Assembly: GCF_014646295.1 (NCBI RefSeq)
Contig: NZ_BMNE01000002.1
Span: forward strand, 436,595-500,594
Direction of reading: 5' to 3'
DNA length: 64,000 nt
Source of the DNA: Nocardia rhizosphaerihabitans
GTDB taxonomy: Bacteria > Actinomycetota > Actinomycetes > Mycobacteriales > Mycobacteriaceae
In this document: in pieces, positions 8,212 through 16,504 of the stretch
How positions within the stretch are numbered: position 1 is the first letter of the stretch
Layout: each line of letters begins with the position of its first letter
Notes under the pieces: model-generated
What the model was told of the DNA's origin: nothing
The model's input: only the letters and a program-made list of their open reading frames with translations
Databases searched by the model: none
Position numbers and translations under genes: made by a program

Positions 8212-9603
8212 CTACGACCGTGCCGGTGGATCAGGCTGTGCGGCGGCGAGGCAGTCGGCGGCGATCGGCACGGCTTCGGCCAGCTCGGCGGCGCCCAGGG
8301 CCGTGTAGCCGATCGCCACCCCGAACCGGTGTTCTTCGGCCAGATGGTGGCGGGCCAGGCCGTCCAGCAGCACACCGCGGGCGCGGGCCGCGTCGACGGC
8401 GTGCCGTTCGGCAGCGGCATCGGGAAGCTCGACGACCACGTGCGAGCCCGCGTCGTCACCGACGACCGGGAGCCCGCGACAGGCGAGAGCGTCGACGACG
8501 AGAGCGCGGCGCGGCGGCACGACCCGGCGCAGGCGGCGCAGGTGCCTGGCCAGATCGCCGTGCCGCGCGAACTCGCTGAGAACTCGTTGGCCTGCCGGGC
8601 TCGGGGCGGTGCCGGTGTGGGTGCGGTGAGCCAGTACCGCGTCGGCGATGTCGGGGCGGGCGACCAGCCAGCCGACGCCGAGGGTGGTGGCGATGATCTT
8701 GCTGGTCGTGCCGAGGTGCACAACGACATCGGGCGCCATCGAAGCCAGCAGCGGCAGTGGCGCCGAGTCGTAACGCAATTCGCCGTCGTAGTCGTCCTCG
8801 ATGACGAAGATGCCTTTTGCCCTGGCGAATTCGATCAGCTCGACCCGGCGGGCCGCGGGCATTCTGGCGCCGAGCGGAAACTGGTGTGCCGGTGTGCAAT
8901 ACACCGCGCGCACGCCCGCCGGAATCAGGTCGACGCGCAATCCGTCGCCGTCGACGGGGACCGGCAGTACACGCACACCTGCCGCTCGGAACGCGCCGAC
9001 GGCCCGCAGATACCCGGGGTCCTCGATCGCGACGGTGTCGCCGGGGCGCAGCAGTGCCGAGGCGAGCTCGCCGACCGCGGAGCTGGTGCCCGCCGTCGCC
9101 AGCACCACCGAGGCGGCGCCCGCGGCAAGCCCGCGATGCCGCAGCAGGTGCTCGGCGACGGCCGCCCGGAAATCCGGCTCGCCCGCCCGGTCCTTGCGGG
9201 TATCGGCGGGGTGGTCGCCCGCCGCCCGCCAGGCGCGTCGCCAGGCGGCCGGGTCGACGGCGTCGGCACACGGCGCGCCGGGGCGGAGATCGAGCAGACC
9301 GGCGTCGGGGTCGGCGTAGATGCCCGCGGCGGTGCTGGGTGGCGCGGCGGCGGGGGCCGTGCTCAGGTAGGTGCCGGAGCCGCGCCGCCCGGTGAGCCAG
9401 CCCTCGGCGTGCAGTTGGTCGTAGGCGGTCGACACCACCGCCCGGCTCACCTCGCGCCGCTGCGCCAGCGCGCGCGAGGACGGCAGCCGGTCACTGACGC
9501 GCAGCACTCCGCCGGTCGCGGCGGCCCGCAGGGCATCGGCTACCTGCACCGACAGCGGTTCGGCCGCGGTTCGGTCGAGCGGAATCGGAAGGTCGTCGAG
9601 CAT
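8212..9603 (-). CDS. MocR/PdxR-type GntR-family transcriptional regulator with aminotransferase fold
   Basis: A 463-residue fusion of an N-terminal GntR winged helix (LSVQVADALRAAATGG through VVSTAYDQLHAEGWLTGRRGSGTYL) to a fold-type I aminotransferase domain. The PLP lysine lies in GTTSKIIATTLGVGW. MocR proteins usually sense PLP and control pyridoxal metabolism or a divergent gene. The ATG at 9603 is chosen for its AGGTGG site; an upstream ATG at 9654 would cover candidate operator repeats. The divergent neighbour encodes a PNP-oxidase-fold protein, so a PdxR-like role is a reasonable inference. Confidence 0.9.
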   Translation of the reverse strand: MLDDLPIPLDRTAAEPLSVQVADALRAAATGGVLRVSDRLPSSRALAQRREVSRAVVSTAYDQLHAEGWLTGRRGSGTYLSTAPAAAPPSTAAGIYADPDAGLLDLRPGAPCADAVDPAAWRRAWRAAGDHPADTRKDRAGEPDFRAAVAEHLLRHRGLAAGAASVVLATAGTSSAVGELASALLRPGDTVAIEDPGYLRAVGAFRAAGVRVLPVPVDGDGLRVDLIPAGVRAVYCTPAHQFPLGARMPAARRVELIEFARAKGIFVIEDDYDGELRYDSAPLPLLASMAPDVVVHLGTTSKIIATTLGVGWLVARPDIADAVLAHRTHTGTAPSPAGQRVLSEFARHGDLARHLRRLRRVVPPRRALVVDALACRGLPVVGDDAGSHVVVELPDAAAERHAVDAARARGVLLDGLARHHLAEEHRFGVAIGYTALGAAELAEAVPIAADCLAAAQPDPPARS

Positions 9604-9614
9604 CGCCCACCTCG

Positions 9615-9663
9615 AATTGGCCTGTTGATCTTCTGCTGAATTGGACCTACTCATGGTCCATTT
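9615..9663. promoter_or_regulatory. Candidate MocR operator: direct plus inverted half-sites
   Basis: In the 79-base gap between the MocR and PNPOx-like genes, AATTGGCC (9615-9622) is repeated as AATTGGACC (9639-9647), 24 bases apart. The second copy forms an inverted repeat with GGTCCATTT (9655-9663) across 7 bases. Mixed direct/inverted half-sites are typical of MocR regulators, and 24 bases would place the first two sites on nearly the same DNA face. Confidence 0.6.
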
Positions 9664-9682
9664 CTTCGGCGAAGCTCATCTT

Positions 9683-10375
9683 ATGACCACGCACGACGCC
9701 AGCAGGACCCCCTTGTCGCCGACCCCGCGCACCACACTGACCCGCTCCAAGGAACGCGGCAGGACCGACCGGGCCGAGCTCGACGCGGTGCTCGACGCGG
9801 GCCTGGTCTGCCACCTCGGCGTCCTGCTCGGCGGATCGCCTGTCGTGCTGCCGACCGTCTACGGCCGTGCGGGCGACACGCTGTATCTGCACGGTTCCAC
9901 CGGCGCGGGCAATATGCGCGCCGCGATCGGCACCGACATCTCCGTCGCGGTGACGCATGTCGACGGGCTGGTGTACGCGCGCTCGGCCATGCACTTCTCG
10001 ATGAACTTCCGGTCCGCGGTGATCCGGGGCCGGGCGAAACTGGTCACCGACGAGGCCGAACGCGACAACGCCCTGCGGGTGATCGTGGAGCACGCGGCAC
10101 CGGGGTCCTGGGATCGGGTGCGCCCGCCCAGCCGCAAGGAGATGGCGGCCACGATGGTGCTCGCGCTCGATCTCACCGAGGCTTCGGTCAAGGTGCGTGC
10201 CGGGGGGCCGAAGGACGATGCCGACGACATCGCGACCGGCGGTGTGTGGGCGGGTGTGCTGCCGCTGCACCAGGTCTGGGGCGAGCCGATCACCTCGGCC
10301 GATCTGGAGCCCGGCGTCGATGTGCCCGCCGATGTCACGGCGCGGGTCACGCCGAGTCCGGTGACCGTCGGCTGA
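9683..10375 (+). CDS. Pyridoxamine 5'-phosphate oxidase-fold, flavin-nucleotide-binding protein
   Basis: A 230-residue split-barrel protein of the FMN-binding PNPOx-like superfamily. GRTDRAELDAVLDAGLVCHLGVLLGGSPVVLPTVYGR followed by LYLHGSTGAGNMRA is the usual flavin-nucleotide-binding pattern. The ATG at 9683 (MTTHDASRT) is preferred; an upstream ATG at 9641 would run through the operator repeats. Divergent from a MocR regulator, which is the expected controller. It could act on a B6 vitamer, F420 or heme; sequence alone does not decide. Confidence 0.85.
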   Translation: MTTHDASRTPLSPTPRTTLTRSKERGRTDRAELDAVLDAGLVCHLGVLLGGSPVVLPTVYGRAGDTLYLHGSTGAGNMRAAIGTDISVAVTHVDGLVYARSAMHFSMNFRSAVIRGRAKLVTDEAERDNALRVIVEHAAPGSWDRVRPPSRKEMAATMVLALDLTEASVKVRAGGPKDDADDIATGGVWAGVLPLHQVWGEPITSADLEPGVDVPADVTARVTPSPVTVG

Positions 10376-10383
10376 GCGAGCCG

Positions 10384-11634
10384 TCAGTGGGTCGACGCGC
10401 TCAGCGCCATCAGGTCCTTGGCCGAGGCCTCCGGCAGATACGCCTTGGTCAGCGCGATCCCGATCCGCGGCAGATCCGCCTCGTCGCGGTAGCACAGGAA
10501 CACCGGTTCGTGGCGGGGCGGGAGCTTCGCCTTGAACGCGTGCAGCGACCGGAAACCGTAGTACGGCTCCATGGCGGCGCCGAGCCCTTCGAGCAGTCGA
10601 TCGATCGGCTCGGTGCCGTCGGCGCCCGCGCTGCGGGCCAGCGGGGCGCCGGAGAGCGAAACAATCTCGGCGCCTTCCTCTTTGAACGTCTGGCAGACGG
10701 AGGCGATCAAAAATTTCACCACCGGGCGGAAGCCGTCGGGACGCCTGCGCATCACGTCGAGGGTCCAACCGCGGATCTCGCCGCCGGGCGCGTATACCGG
10801 CAGCCACGAGGTGACGCCGTGCACGCTGCCGCCCGCATCGATCGCCAGCCCGACGCGCACGGCGGGATCGAGGGCATCCTCGACGCCGCCGAGCGCGAAT
10901 CCCATTTCGGGCAGGCCCTTTTCGCCGACCCACTCCTCGGAGATGGCGCGCACCTGCGCCAGCACCGCGAACGGCTCCTCGGCGAGGTGGACCATTCTGA
11001 ACTCGATGCCCTCCTTGCTCGCCTTGTTGATCGCGGACCGGATGTCCTGCCACGCCTTGCCTTTGAACTCGAGCTGTGCCAGATCGACGATGGTGTCCTC
11101 GGCGATCTGCACACTGCGCCAGCCGAGTTCGCCCGCCTGGTCGGCCACCGTCGCGGTGGTGGAGAACAGGCACGGCACCAGGCCGTCGGACTCGCATCGA
11201 TCGGTGAGCAGTGCACGCACCGCGGTGCCGGGGTCGGCGCCCGACAGCGCGCCGTCGGTGATCTTGCGCCGGGCGGGCACCCGGAACGCGCCCCGGCCGC
11301 CGTAGAGCAGCGCCACCTCGCCCGCCCACAGCAGGGCGGTGCCGACGGTCACCGCGCCGGTGGTCTCGTAGTCGACACCGATGGCCACTCCCAGCGTGAT
11401 CAGGGTGAGCACCACGTGCAGCGTGCCGTAGGCGACGGCCACCCACCACGCCCAGCGCCGTCCTTTGCGCAGCTGATCTGCGATCGCCGCGATCACCGCG
11501 ACGGTGAGGATCGTGCTCCCCAGTGAGCCGCGGTCGTTCCCGGTCGGTCCGAGCAGGCTGTCGGCGGGGAAGAAATACACCAGCACCGAGACCGCGGCGA
11601 TCAGCAGCAGCCCGATCGACCCGAGCATCCGCAC
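10384..11634 (-). CDS. DUF2156 protein (MprF/LysX-like C-terminal acyltransferase domain) with membrane anchor
   Basis: A 416-residue protein with about four N-terminal membrane segments (residues 1-125) followed by a DUF2156 domain, the double-GNAT fold found at the C-terminus of MprF lysyl-phosphatidylglycerol synthases. The DIRSAINKASKEGIEFRMV segment and the C-terminal YYGFRSLHAFKAKLPPRHEP match this family well. It is much shorter than full MprF, lacking the large flippase domain. It probably modifies a lipid or peptide with an aminoacyl group, but substrate is unknown. It follows a rhomboid-like membrane protein by 18 bases on the same strand, likely as an operon. Confidence 0.82.
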   Translation of the reverse strand: MRMLGSIGLLLIAAVSVLVYFFPADSLLGPTGNDRGSLGSTILTVAVIAAIADQLRKGRRWAWWVAVAYGTLHVVLTLITLGVAIGVDYETTGAVTVGTALLWAGEVALLYGGRGAFRVPARRKITDGALSGADPGTAVRALLTDRCESDGLVPCLFSTTATVADQAGELGWRSVQIAEDTIVDLAQLEFKGKAWQDIRSAINKASKEGIEFRMVHLAEEPFAVLAQVRAISEEWVGEKGLPEMGFALGGVEDALDPAVRVGLAIDAGGSVHGVTSWLPVYAPGGEIRGWTLDVMRRRPDGFRPVVKFLIASVCQTFKEEGAEIVSLSGAPLARSAGADGTEPIDRLLEGLGAAMEPYYGFRSLHAFKAKLPPRHEPVFLCYRDEADLPRIGIALTKAYLPEASAKDLMALSASTH

Positions 11635-11652
11635 CTCGCGTCGGGTGCGCGG

Positions 11653-12249
11653 TCAGAACCCGTGCTCGGTGCGGCTGAACAGCTTCTCGCCAAGGGGAAA
11701 CCACGCCGCGAGCGCGAACACGTGCATGAGATCGGCGAAAGTCGATTCGAACAGGAACGTGATCGACACGTGCGCCACCAGCACCACGCGCACCCGCAGC
11801 CGCCACGGTGACCGCAGCGTAGCCGAGACCGCGGCGAGTGCCGCGATCGCCGCGGTGGTGAACCTGACGTCGCGGACCTCGGTGAGCCGATCGGCCCAGC
11901 CGAGGTGGGTTGGCGCGAGCAAGCCGACCGTCACCGAGGCGCCGAGGACGCCGATCAGGTGGCCGCTCACACACACCAGCGCGGCGCGCGCGGAGCCCAG
12001 CCGCCACTCGGTCCAGCCGACGGCGGGCGCGAAAAAGATTGCCATCATCACGTATTGGACGGGGGTCAGGCCGAAGAACCAGCCCGACGGCGGAGTCCAC
12101 CACCTGCCTTCGGTGAGTGCGAGCCAGCCGTAGGCGATGTCGGGGAACCAGGACCCGGCGTCGAGCCTGCGCCAGAGGCCGCCGGTCGCGATGCCGAGGA
12201 TGGCGACCAGGGCGAGGAAGGCGATCGTGAACGGCACCCGGCGGAGCAC
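11653..12249 (-). CDS. Rhomboid-like integral membrane protein
   Basis: A 198-residue protein with about six hydrophobic segments. The middle segment GHLIGVLGASVTVGLL and the preceding PTPVQYVMMAIFF/WTEWRLG region resemble rhomboid-like pseudoproteases of actinobacteria. The GxSG serine of active rhomboids is not visible, so proteolysis is unlikely. The start is uncertain: GTG at 12249 has only a weak ribosome-binding site and the frame stays open upstream without an ATG. It sits directly before the DUF2156 gene, and the pair may form a two-piece membrane acyltransferase complex. Confidence 0.68.
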   Translation of the reverse strand: MLRRVPFTIAFLALVAILGIATGGLWRRLDAGSWFPDIAYGWLALTEGRWWTPPSGWFFGLTPVQYVMMAIFFAPAVGWTEWRLGSARAALVCVSGHLIGVLGASVTVGLLAPTHLGWADRLTEVRDVRFTTAAIAALAAVSATLRSPWRLRVRVVLVAHVSITFLFESTFADLMHVFALAAWFPLGEKLFSRTEHGF

Positions 12250-12437
12250 GGTGCCCGCTACGGCGAGCGCGCCCGGTTCGGTGGCAGCTGCGTTGTCGTT
12301 CGTCGATCCACCTTTGCTCCGAGTGCGGCATCCGGGCGCGGTGAAGATCTCTGTGTACCGTATGTCATCGTGGCCGCTTGTGGCCCCCGGCTCGGGCGTT
12401 GACGTGCATCTATGGACATGAATCTATGGAGGTCGCG

Positions 12438-13736
12438 ATGACGAGGGTTAGCGAATTGTCGTTGCTCACCGGGTGGCTCCCGGTGGTGCTTCCGTTGCTC
12501 GGCGTGCTGGGTTGGGTGTGGTTGCTGTTCCCCCGTGCGCAACGCTATCGAAAGGCGGCGATGCCGGTCGCACTGCTGGCCGCCGCCGTCCTGACCGTCG
12601 CGCTGTACCTGTTCGTGGAAGAGATATGGCAGCTGTACCCCGACCCGATCGGGTTGTCGGTGTACATGCTGATCGCGATCGGCGTGGCCGCGGTCCTGCT
12701 GATCGTCCCGCGGATCCTGGTGCGCCGGACGGTGTGGACCGGGGTGGTGACGGCGCTCGCGGCCGTCGCGGTGCTGGTGGCGGTCGGCACCGGGATCAAT
12801 CTGAGGTACCCGTCCTATCCGACGGTGGGCGCCGCGCTCGGGATCGACCACGTCAAGCGGCTCCACGCCGATCAGCTGCCCCTGCGCGAGCAGGTGATCA
12901 GCGGGCGGCCGCTGGAATCGGTGTGGTCGGCACCCAGCGGACTGCCCAAGGGCGGCGAGGTGATGACCGCGGCCGTGCCGCCGACCGCCTCCGGTATCGC
13001 TGCCCGTGAGGCCCAGATCTACCTTCCCCCTGCCTATTTCGCTGATCCGCGGCCGTTGCTGCCGGTCTTGGTGTTGCTCGCGGGCGAACCGGGGACACCG
13101 CAGGACTGGTTCGCCGACGGCAGGCTGACCGAGACGCTGGATGAATTCGCCCGTGCGCACCGCGGTCTCGCGCCCGTCGTCGTGGTCGCCGACGGCACCG
13201 GCGGTCAGCCGGCGAACCCGCTGTGCCTGGATTCGCGGCTGGGCGACGTCGCCACCTACCTGGCCGTCGACGTGCCCGCCTGGACGAGGGCGAACCTGCA
13301 GATCGACCCCGATCCGCGGGCCTGGGCGGTGGGTGGGCTGTCCTACGGTGGCACCTGCGCACTGCAACTGGCGACCAACTATCCGCAGGTGTATCCCACC
13401 TTCCTCGACATGTCGGGCCCGGACGAGCCGACCCTCGGCGACCGGCAGCGCACGGTCGATGCCGCCTTCGGTGGCGACACCGCCGCCCCGCCGTCGGCCA
13501 ACCCGCTCGATCTGCCGCTCGGCCAGACCCACCAGGATTCCGCGGGCGCGTTCGTGGTCGGGGCCGACGACGAGCAGTACCGGCCGCAGGTCGAGCGGAT
13601 GTTCCACGCGGCCAAGGCCGCCGGCATGGATGTCCGGCTGCAGATCGTGCCCGGTGGACACGACTTCGCGGTGTGGTCCATCGGGCTCCGTGTTCAACTT
13701 CCCTGGCTGGCGACACGACTCGGCATCGCGCCGTGA
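12438..13736 (+). CDS. Membrane-anchored alpha/beta-hydrolase esterase (antigen 85/mycolyltransferase-related)
   Basis: A 432-residue protein with four N-terminal membrane segments (about residues 10-125) followed by an extracytoplasmic esterase domain. The nucleophile is Ser302 in GGLSYGG and the catalytic His is His408 in GGHDFAVW. This organisation is that of the actinobacterial esterase family related to the mycolyltransferases (antigen 85, Pfam Esterase). The motif differs from the GLSMAG of true Ag85, so mycolate transfer is not proved. The start is fixed by GGAGG 5 bases before ATG. Its 3' end overlaps the convergent DUF4386 gene by 43 bases. Confidence 0.85.
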   Translation: MTRVSELSLLTGWLPVVLPLLGVLGWVWLLFPRAQRYRKAAMPVALLAAAVLTVALYLFVEEIWQLYPDPIGLSVYMLIAIGVAAVLLIVPRILVRRTVWTGVVTALAAVAVLVAVGTGINLRYPSYPTVGAALGIDHVKRLHADQLPLREQVISGRPLESVWSAPSGLPKGGEVMTAAVPPTASGIAAREAQIYLPPAYFADPRPLLPVLVLLAGEPGTPQDWFADGRLTETLDEFARAHRGLAPVVVVADGTGGQPANPLCLDSRLGDVATYLAVDVPAWTRANLQIDPDPRAWAVGGLSYGGTCALQLATNYPQVYPTFLDMSGPDEPTLGDRQRTVDAAFGGDTAAPPSANPLDLPLGQTHQDSAGAFVVGADDEQYRPQVERMFHAAKAAGMDVRLQIVPGGHDFAVWSIGLRVQLPWLATRLGIAP

Positions 13737-14368
13737 CGGACGAGCAGCGCGGCGAAAGCGAGTAGCCACGCGCTCCACAGGAGGTAGCCCAGGAAGTTGG
13801 TGAGCCCGGCGGGCTCGACACCCAGCGGAACCAGGACGCCGGTGGCGATGGCGGCGGCGCTGACGTAGCCGAGGAGGGCGAACCAGCGCGGGGTGCGCAG
13901 GGCGGTGACGACCAGCACGGTCCACAGTGCGGTGAGGGTGTAGCCGGCGGTCTCGCCGAGCAGGGCGCCCAGGACGGTGTTGACGGTCTCGAAGGTGTGG
14001 ATCGCGGGGGAGTCGGGGCCTTCGGTGGCGACGCGGTCGGCCAGGCCGGGGACCAGGACGGGCCAGCGCAGCAGGCCGATCGTCTGCACGATCGCGGCGG
14101 CGACGCCTGCCCGCACCGCCCATGGCATAGGGGCGAGCCTGCCGACGAGGACGGCCAGGGGCGCGAAAGCGCAGGCAGCGGCGGCGAGCAGGGCGAAGAG
14201 CAGGACGACGGTGGTCTGCTCGGCGCGGAATTTCGCCAGCGCTTCGGCGGCGGGCAGTTGCAGGACGCCGGGGTAGTCGAACGACACACCCAGGCCGGTA
14301 AAGGCGAGGTTCATCAGGATCGGGGCGGAGATCAGCAGCGTGATGGTGGGCCATGGCTTGGTGAGCAT
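13694..14368 (-). CDS. DUF4386-type integral membrane protein
   Basis: A 224-residue protein with about six membrane segments, beginning MLTKPWPTITLLISAPILMNL. It resembles the DUF4386 family of uncharacterised membrane proteins. The ATG at 14368 is chosen because a longer start would include the two operator repeats at 14385-14418. It is divergent from a TetR regulator 58 bases away, so it is the probable repressed target. Its 3' end overlaps that of the esterase gene on the other strand by 43 bases. Confidence 0.75.
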   Translation of the reverse strand: MLTKPWPTITLLISAPILMNLAFTGLGVSFDYPGVLQLPAAEALAKFRAEQTTVVLLFALLAAAACAFAPLAVLVGRLAPMPWAVRAGVAAAIVQTIGLLRWPVLVPGLADRVATEGPDSPAIHTFETVNTVLGALLGETAGYTLTALWTVLVVTALRTPRWFALLGYVSAAAIATGVLVPLGVEPAGLTNFLGYLLWSAWLLAFAALLVRHGAMPSRVASQGS

Positions 14369-14384
14369 GAGAGATCCGTTCTGG

Positions 14385-14418
14385 CTGTACGGGGTACAGG
14401 TAGCTGTACGGGGTACAG
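14385..14418. promoter_or_regulatory. Twin palindromic TetR operators
   Basis: Two identical copies of CTGTACGGGGTACAG (14385-14399 and 14404-14418), each an inverted repeat CTGTAC-GGG-GTACAG, lie centre to centre 19 bases apart in the gap between the DUF4386 and TetR genes. The second ends 8 bases before the TetR start codon, an ideal place for autorepression. Confidence 0.85.
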
Positions 14419-14426
14419 TCCATCGC

Positions 14427-15119
14427 ATGCCGGACGGGAAGTCAACAGGTCAGCGGGGTGCGCCACGCCCGACGCGGCGGTCGTTCACCGAGGAGCAGGT
14501 CGTCGACACCGCGCTCGATCTGCTCGACGACGGCGGGCCGAACGCCCTGTCGATCCGGGCCGTAGCCGCGCGGCTCGGGGTCAACCCGAACGCGGTGTAC
14601 ACCTATGTCGCCAGCCGCGCGGACCTGGAGGGCGCGGTGATCGAGCGGGTGCTCGCCGCGGTGCCGCTGGGGCCGCTGTCCGATCCCGGGGTCGAGTGGA
14701 CCGCCGCGGTCATCCAGTTCGCCCTCGGCCTGCGCGATCAGCTGCTCGCGCATCCCGCGGTCGCGACGCTGATGATGTCGGGTCCGATGAACGGACCGGC
14801 CGCGCGCGATGTCGGCGAGGCGATGTTCGGCTGTCTGGCGCGCGGCGGTCTGCCCGCGCAGACGCGGGCGCACGGGGTGTACGCGGTGATCGTGCAGGTC
14901 CTCGGCGCGGTCGCCCTCGAGGTGGCCGAAACCGACGGAAAGCCGCCGCTGCCACCGGAATCCGAGCGCATCGCCCAGCGGCGGGCAGCCTTGGACGATG
15001 TCGACGCGACGCGTTGGCCGCGCACCGCGGCACACCTGGACGAGATCGCTGCCTGGAACTCGGTTGATCAGTTCGTATGGGGCTTGCGGGTATTGCTCAC
15101 CGGGATGACGGCGGCTTGA
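14427..15119 (+). CDS. TetR-family transcriptional regulator
   Basis: A 230-residue regulator with an N-terminal TetR helix-turn-helix (SFTEEQVVDTALDLLDDGG, then LSIRAVAARLGVNPNAVYTYV) and a C-terminal helical ligand domain of the TetR_C class used by drug-responsive repressors. The ATG at 14427 is supported by homology to the domain start and by the operators immediately upstream. It is divergent from a DUF4386 membrane gene, with perfect twin palindromes between them, so it probably represses both itself and that gene. The ligand is unknown. Confidence 0.9.
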   Translation: MPDGKSTGQRGAPRPTRRSFTEEQVVDTALDLLDDGGPNALSIRAVAARLGVNPNAVYTYVASRADLEGAVIERVLAAVPLGPLSDPGVEWTAAVIQFALGLRDQLLAHPAVATLMMSGPMNGPAARDVGEAMFGCLARGGLPAQTRAHGVYAVIVQVLGAVALEVAETDGKPPLPPESERIAQRRAALDDVDATRWPRTAAHLDEIAAWNSVDQFVWGLRVLLTGMTAA

Positions 15120-15199
15120 TCACGGGCGCGGACTCGGTGGGTTCGTCGCGAGTGGTCCGCTGATCAGCGAGGTCATCAAGCGCGGCACTGGCGGTGTGA

Positions 15200-16504
15200 T
15201 CACCAGGGTGCAGCGCGGAGCCCGGCGGCGGCACAGGCGCGATCGGTTGCGGCGTCGAGTGTTTCGCGGTCGCCGGACAGGCTGACCAGGGCCAGTGTGT
15301 AGGTGTCGGCGAGCCGGGAAAGGTAGCCGGAGAGCTGGGTGCGGGGAAAATCGGTGAGGCCGGGGTGGATCGCGCGGGCCGCTACCCGGTCGCAGCGGTG
15401 TGTGCCGACGGTGCGCAGGGACTCCGGGAGCGTTCCGATGTTGGAGCACAGGATGTCTCGTTCACCCGCGCCCTTGCTCAGGGCATAGGCCCAGCGGTCG
15501 GGGAGTACCTGGAGGATCTCCTCGGGCAGGCCGGCGGGGCTCGACATCCGGCGTAGGTAGGCGGCGCGGGCCTTGTCGCGGATGGTCGCGGGGGTGTCGG
15601 AGCGGTCCATCGCGATCTCGGTCATGGCGAGATCGTTGTCGACGCGCGGTTCGTCGCGGGTGTCGACGGGCAGGCTCGCGGCGATCTCCGGGCGCTGGAA
15701 ACCGTTCTCCCACAGGATGTTCGCGACCAGGTGAATGAACAGGCTGTTCGGGGTTCCGCCGGATGCGGCGGCTGTGGTGTCCCACTCTGCGGCGTCGAAG
15801 GTCAGCAGGGTGCTGTGGACTGCACGGTCACGCGACGGGCTGGGAGTGCCGGTGGCTGGTGGCCGGGGAACTCCCCGCCGCAGGGCGCGTGCGGTGCCGC
15901 CGATGATGGTGGACCACTGGGTGCGGGCATCAGCCCAGTCCGAAGCCGGTGCACCACAGCTGTTTACCGGACTATCGGTGTCCATGGCCGCCTGCCTCGG
16001 TGTGATCAGCCTGGAGGTCGAGCCAGCGGTGGGGGCGCTGTGCGGATCGTCAGCGCTGCTCGCGAGTTCATCGAGGGCTGCGGCGACGGCGTGGATGAGG
16101 CCGCGGGCGTCGGCGAGGGCGTGCGAACAGGTCAGGGCGACAACGGTTCCGCCGTCTTCCAGTGGTGCGGAGGACAGGCGCCAGCCGGGGCCGAACTCGG
16201 GGTCGAGGTCGGTGCCGAGGGTGTCGGCCCAGGGCAGGATCGCGGCCTCGGGGAGCGGGGAGCCGACGTGGTCGAGAGGGTGGGCCTGGATGTTCGGCCG
16301 CCAGGCGCGGCGCGCTCCGGGGACCCGGGCGCGAACCACCCGGCGGCCGAGGGCGCCGGTGCGCAGGCGGTCGTGAATCGCCTGCAGCAGAACGAGTTCC
16401 ATCGCGTCATCGGTGCGCCACAGCCCTTGGAGGGCGATGGGTGTGCCCATCCCGCGATGGGTGCGCAGGAAGATCTCGTCGACGACGGTGAGCCGGTTCG
16501 TCAC
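15200..16504 (-). CDS. WS/DGAT- or condensation-like CoA-dependent acyltransferase homologue
   Basis: A 434-residue protein. The N-terminus (LTVVDEIFLRTHRGMGTPIALQ) and the motif SHALADARG, a variant of the HHxxxDG catalytic motif, place it in the CoA-dependent acyltransferase/condensation superfamily. The downstream NSLFIHLVANILWENG and AASLPVDTRDEPRVDNDLAM segments resemble wax-ester synthase-like proteins. Only one of the two usual histidines is present, but the general-base position is kept. GTG at 16504 overlaps the crotonase stop (GTGA), so the pair is co-translated. A role in acyl-lipid formation is plausible; substrates are unknown. Confidence 0.7.
   Translation of the reverse strand: MTNRLTVVDEIFLRTHRGMGTPIALQGLWRTDDAMELVLLQAIHDRLRTGALGRRVVRARVPGARRAWRPNIQAHPLDHVGSPLPEAAILPWADTLGTDLDPEFGPGWRLSSAPLEDGGTVVALTCSHALADARGLIHAVAAALDELASSADDPHSAPTAGSTSRLITPRQAAMDTDSPVNSCGAPASDWADARTQWSTIIGGTARALRRGVPRPPATGTPSPSRDRAVHSTLLTFDAAEWDTTAAASGGTPNSLFIHLVANILWENGFQRPEIAASLPVDTRDEPRVDNDLAMTEIAMDRSDTPATIRDKARAAYLRRMSSPAGLPEEILQVLPDRWAYALSKGAGERDILCSNIGTLPESLRTVGTHRCDRVAARAIHPGLTDFPRTQLSGYLSRLADTYTLALVSLSGDRETLDAATDRACAAAGLRAAPW

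Noticed and set aside
9647..12331. An 894-codon minus-strand open frame across the PNPOx, DUF2156 and rhomboid-like genes
   Set aside because: Composition is Arg-rich shadow sequence; the real genes in this stretch are in other frames and carry recognisable domains.
12408..12430. ATCTATGGA repeated at 12408-12416 and 12422-12430 before the esterase
   Set aside because: The repeat is short and the second copy is part of the Shine-Dalgarno region, so a regulatory role cannot be supported.
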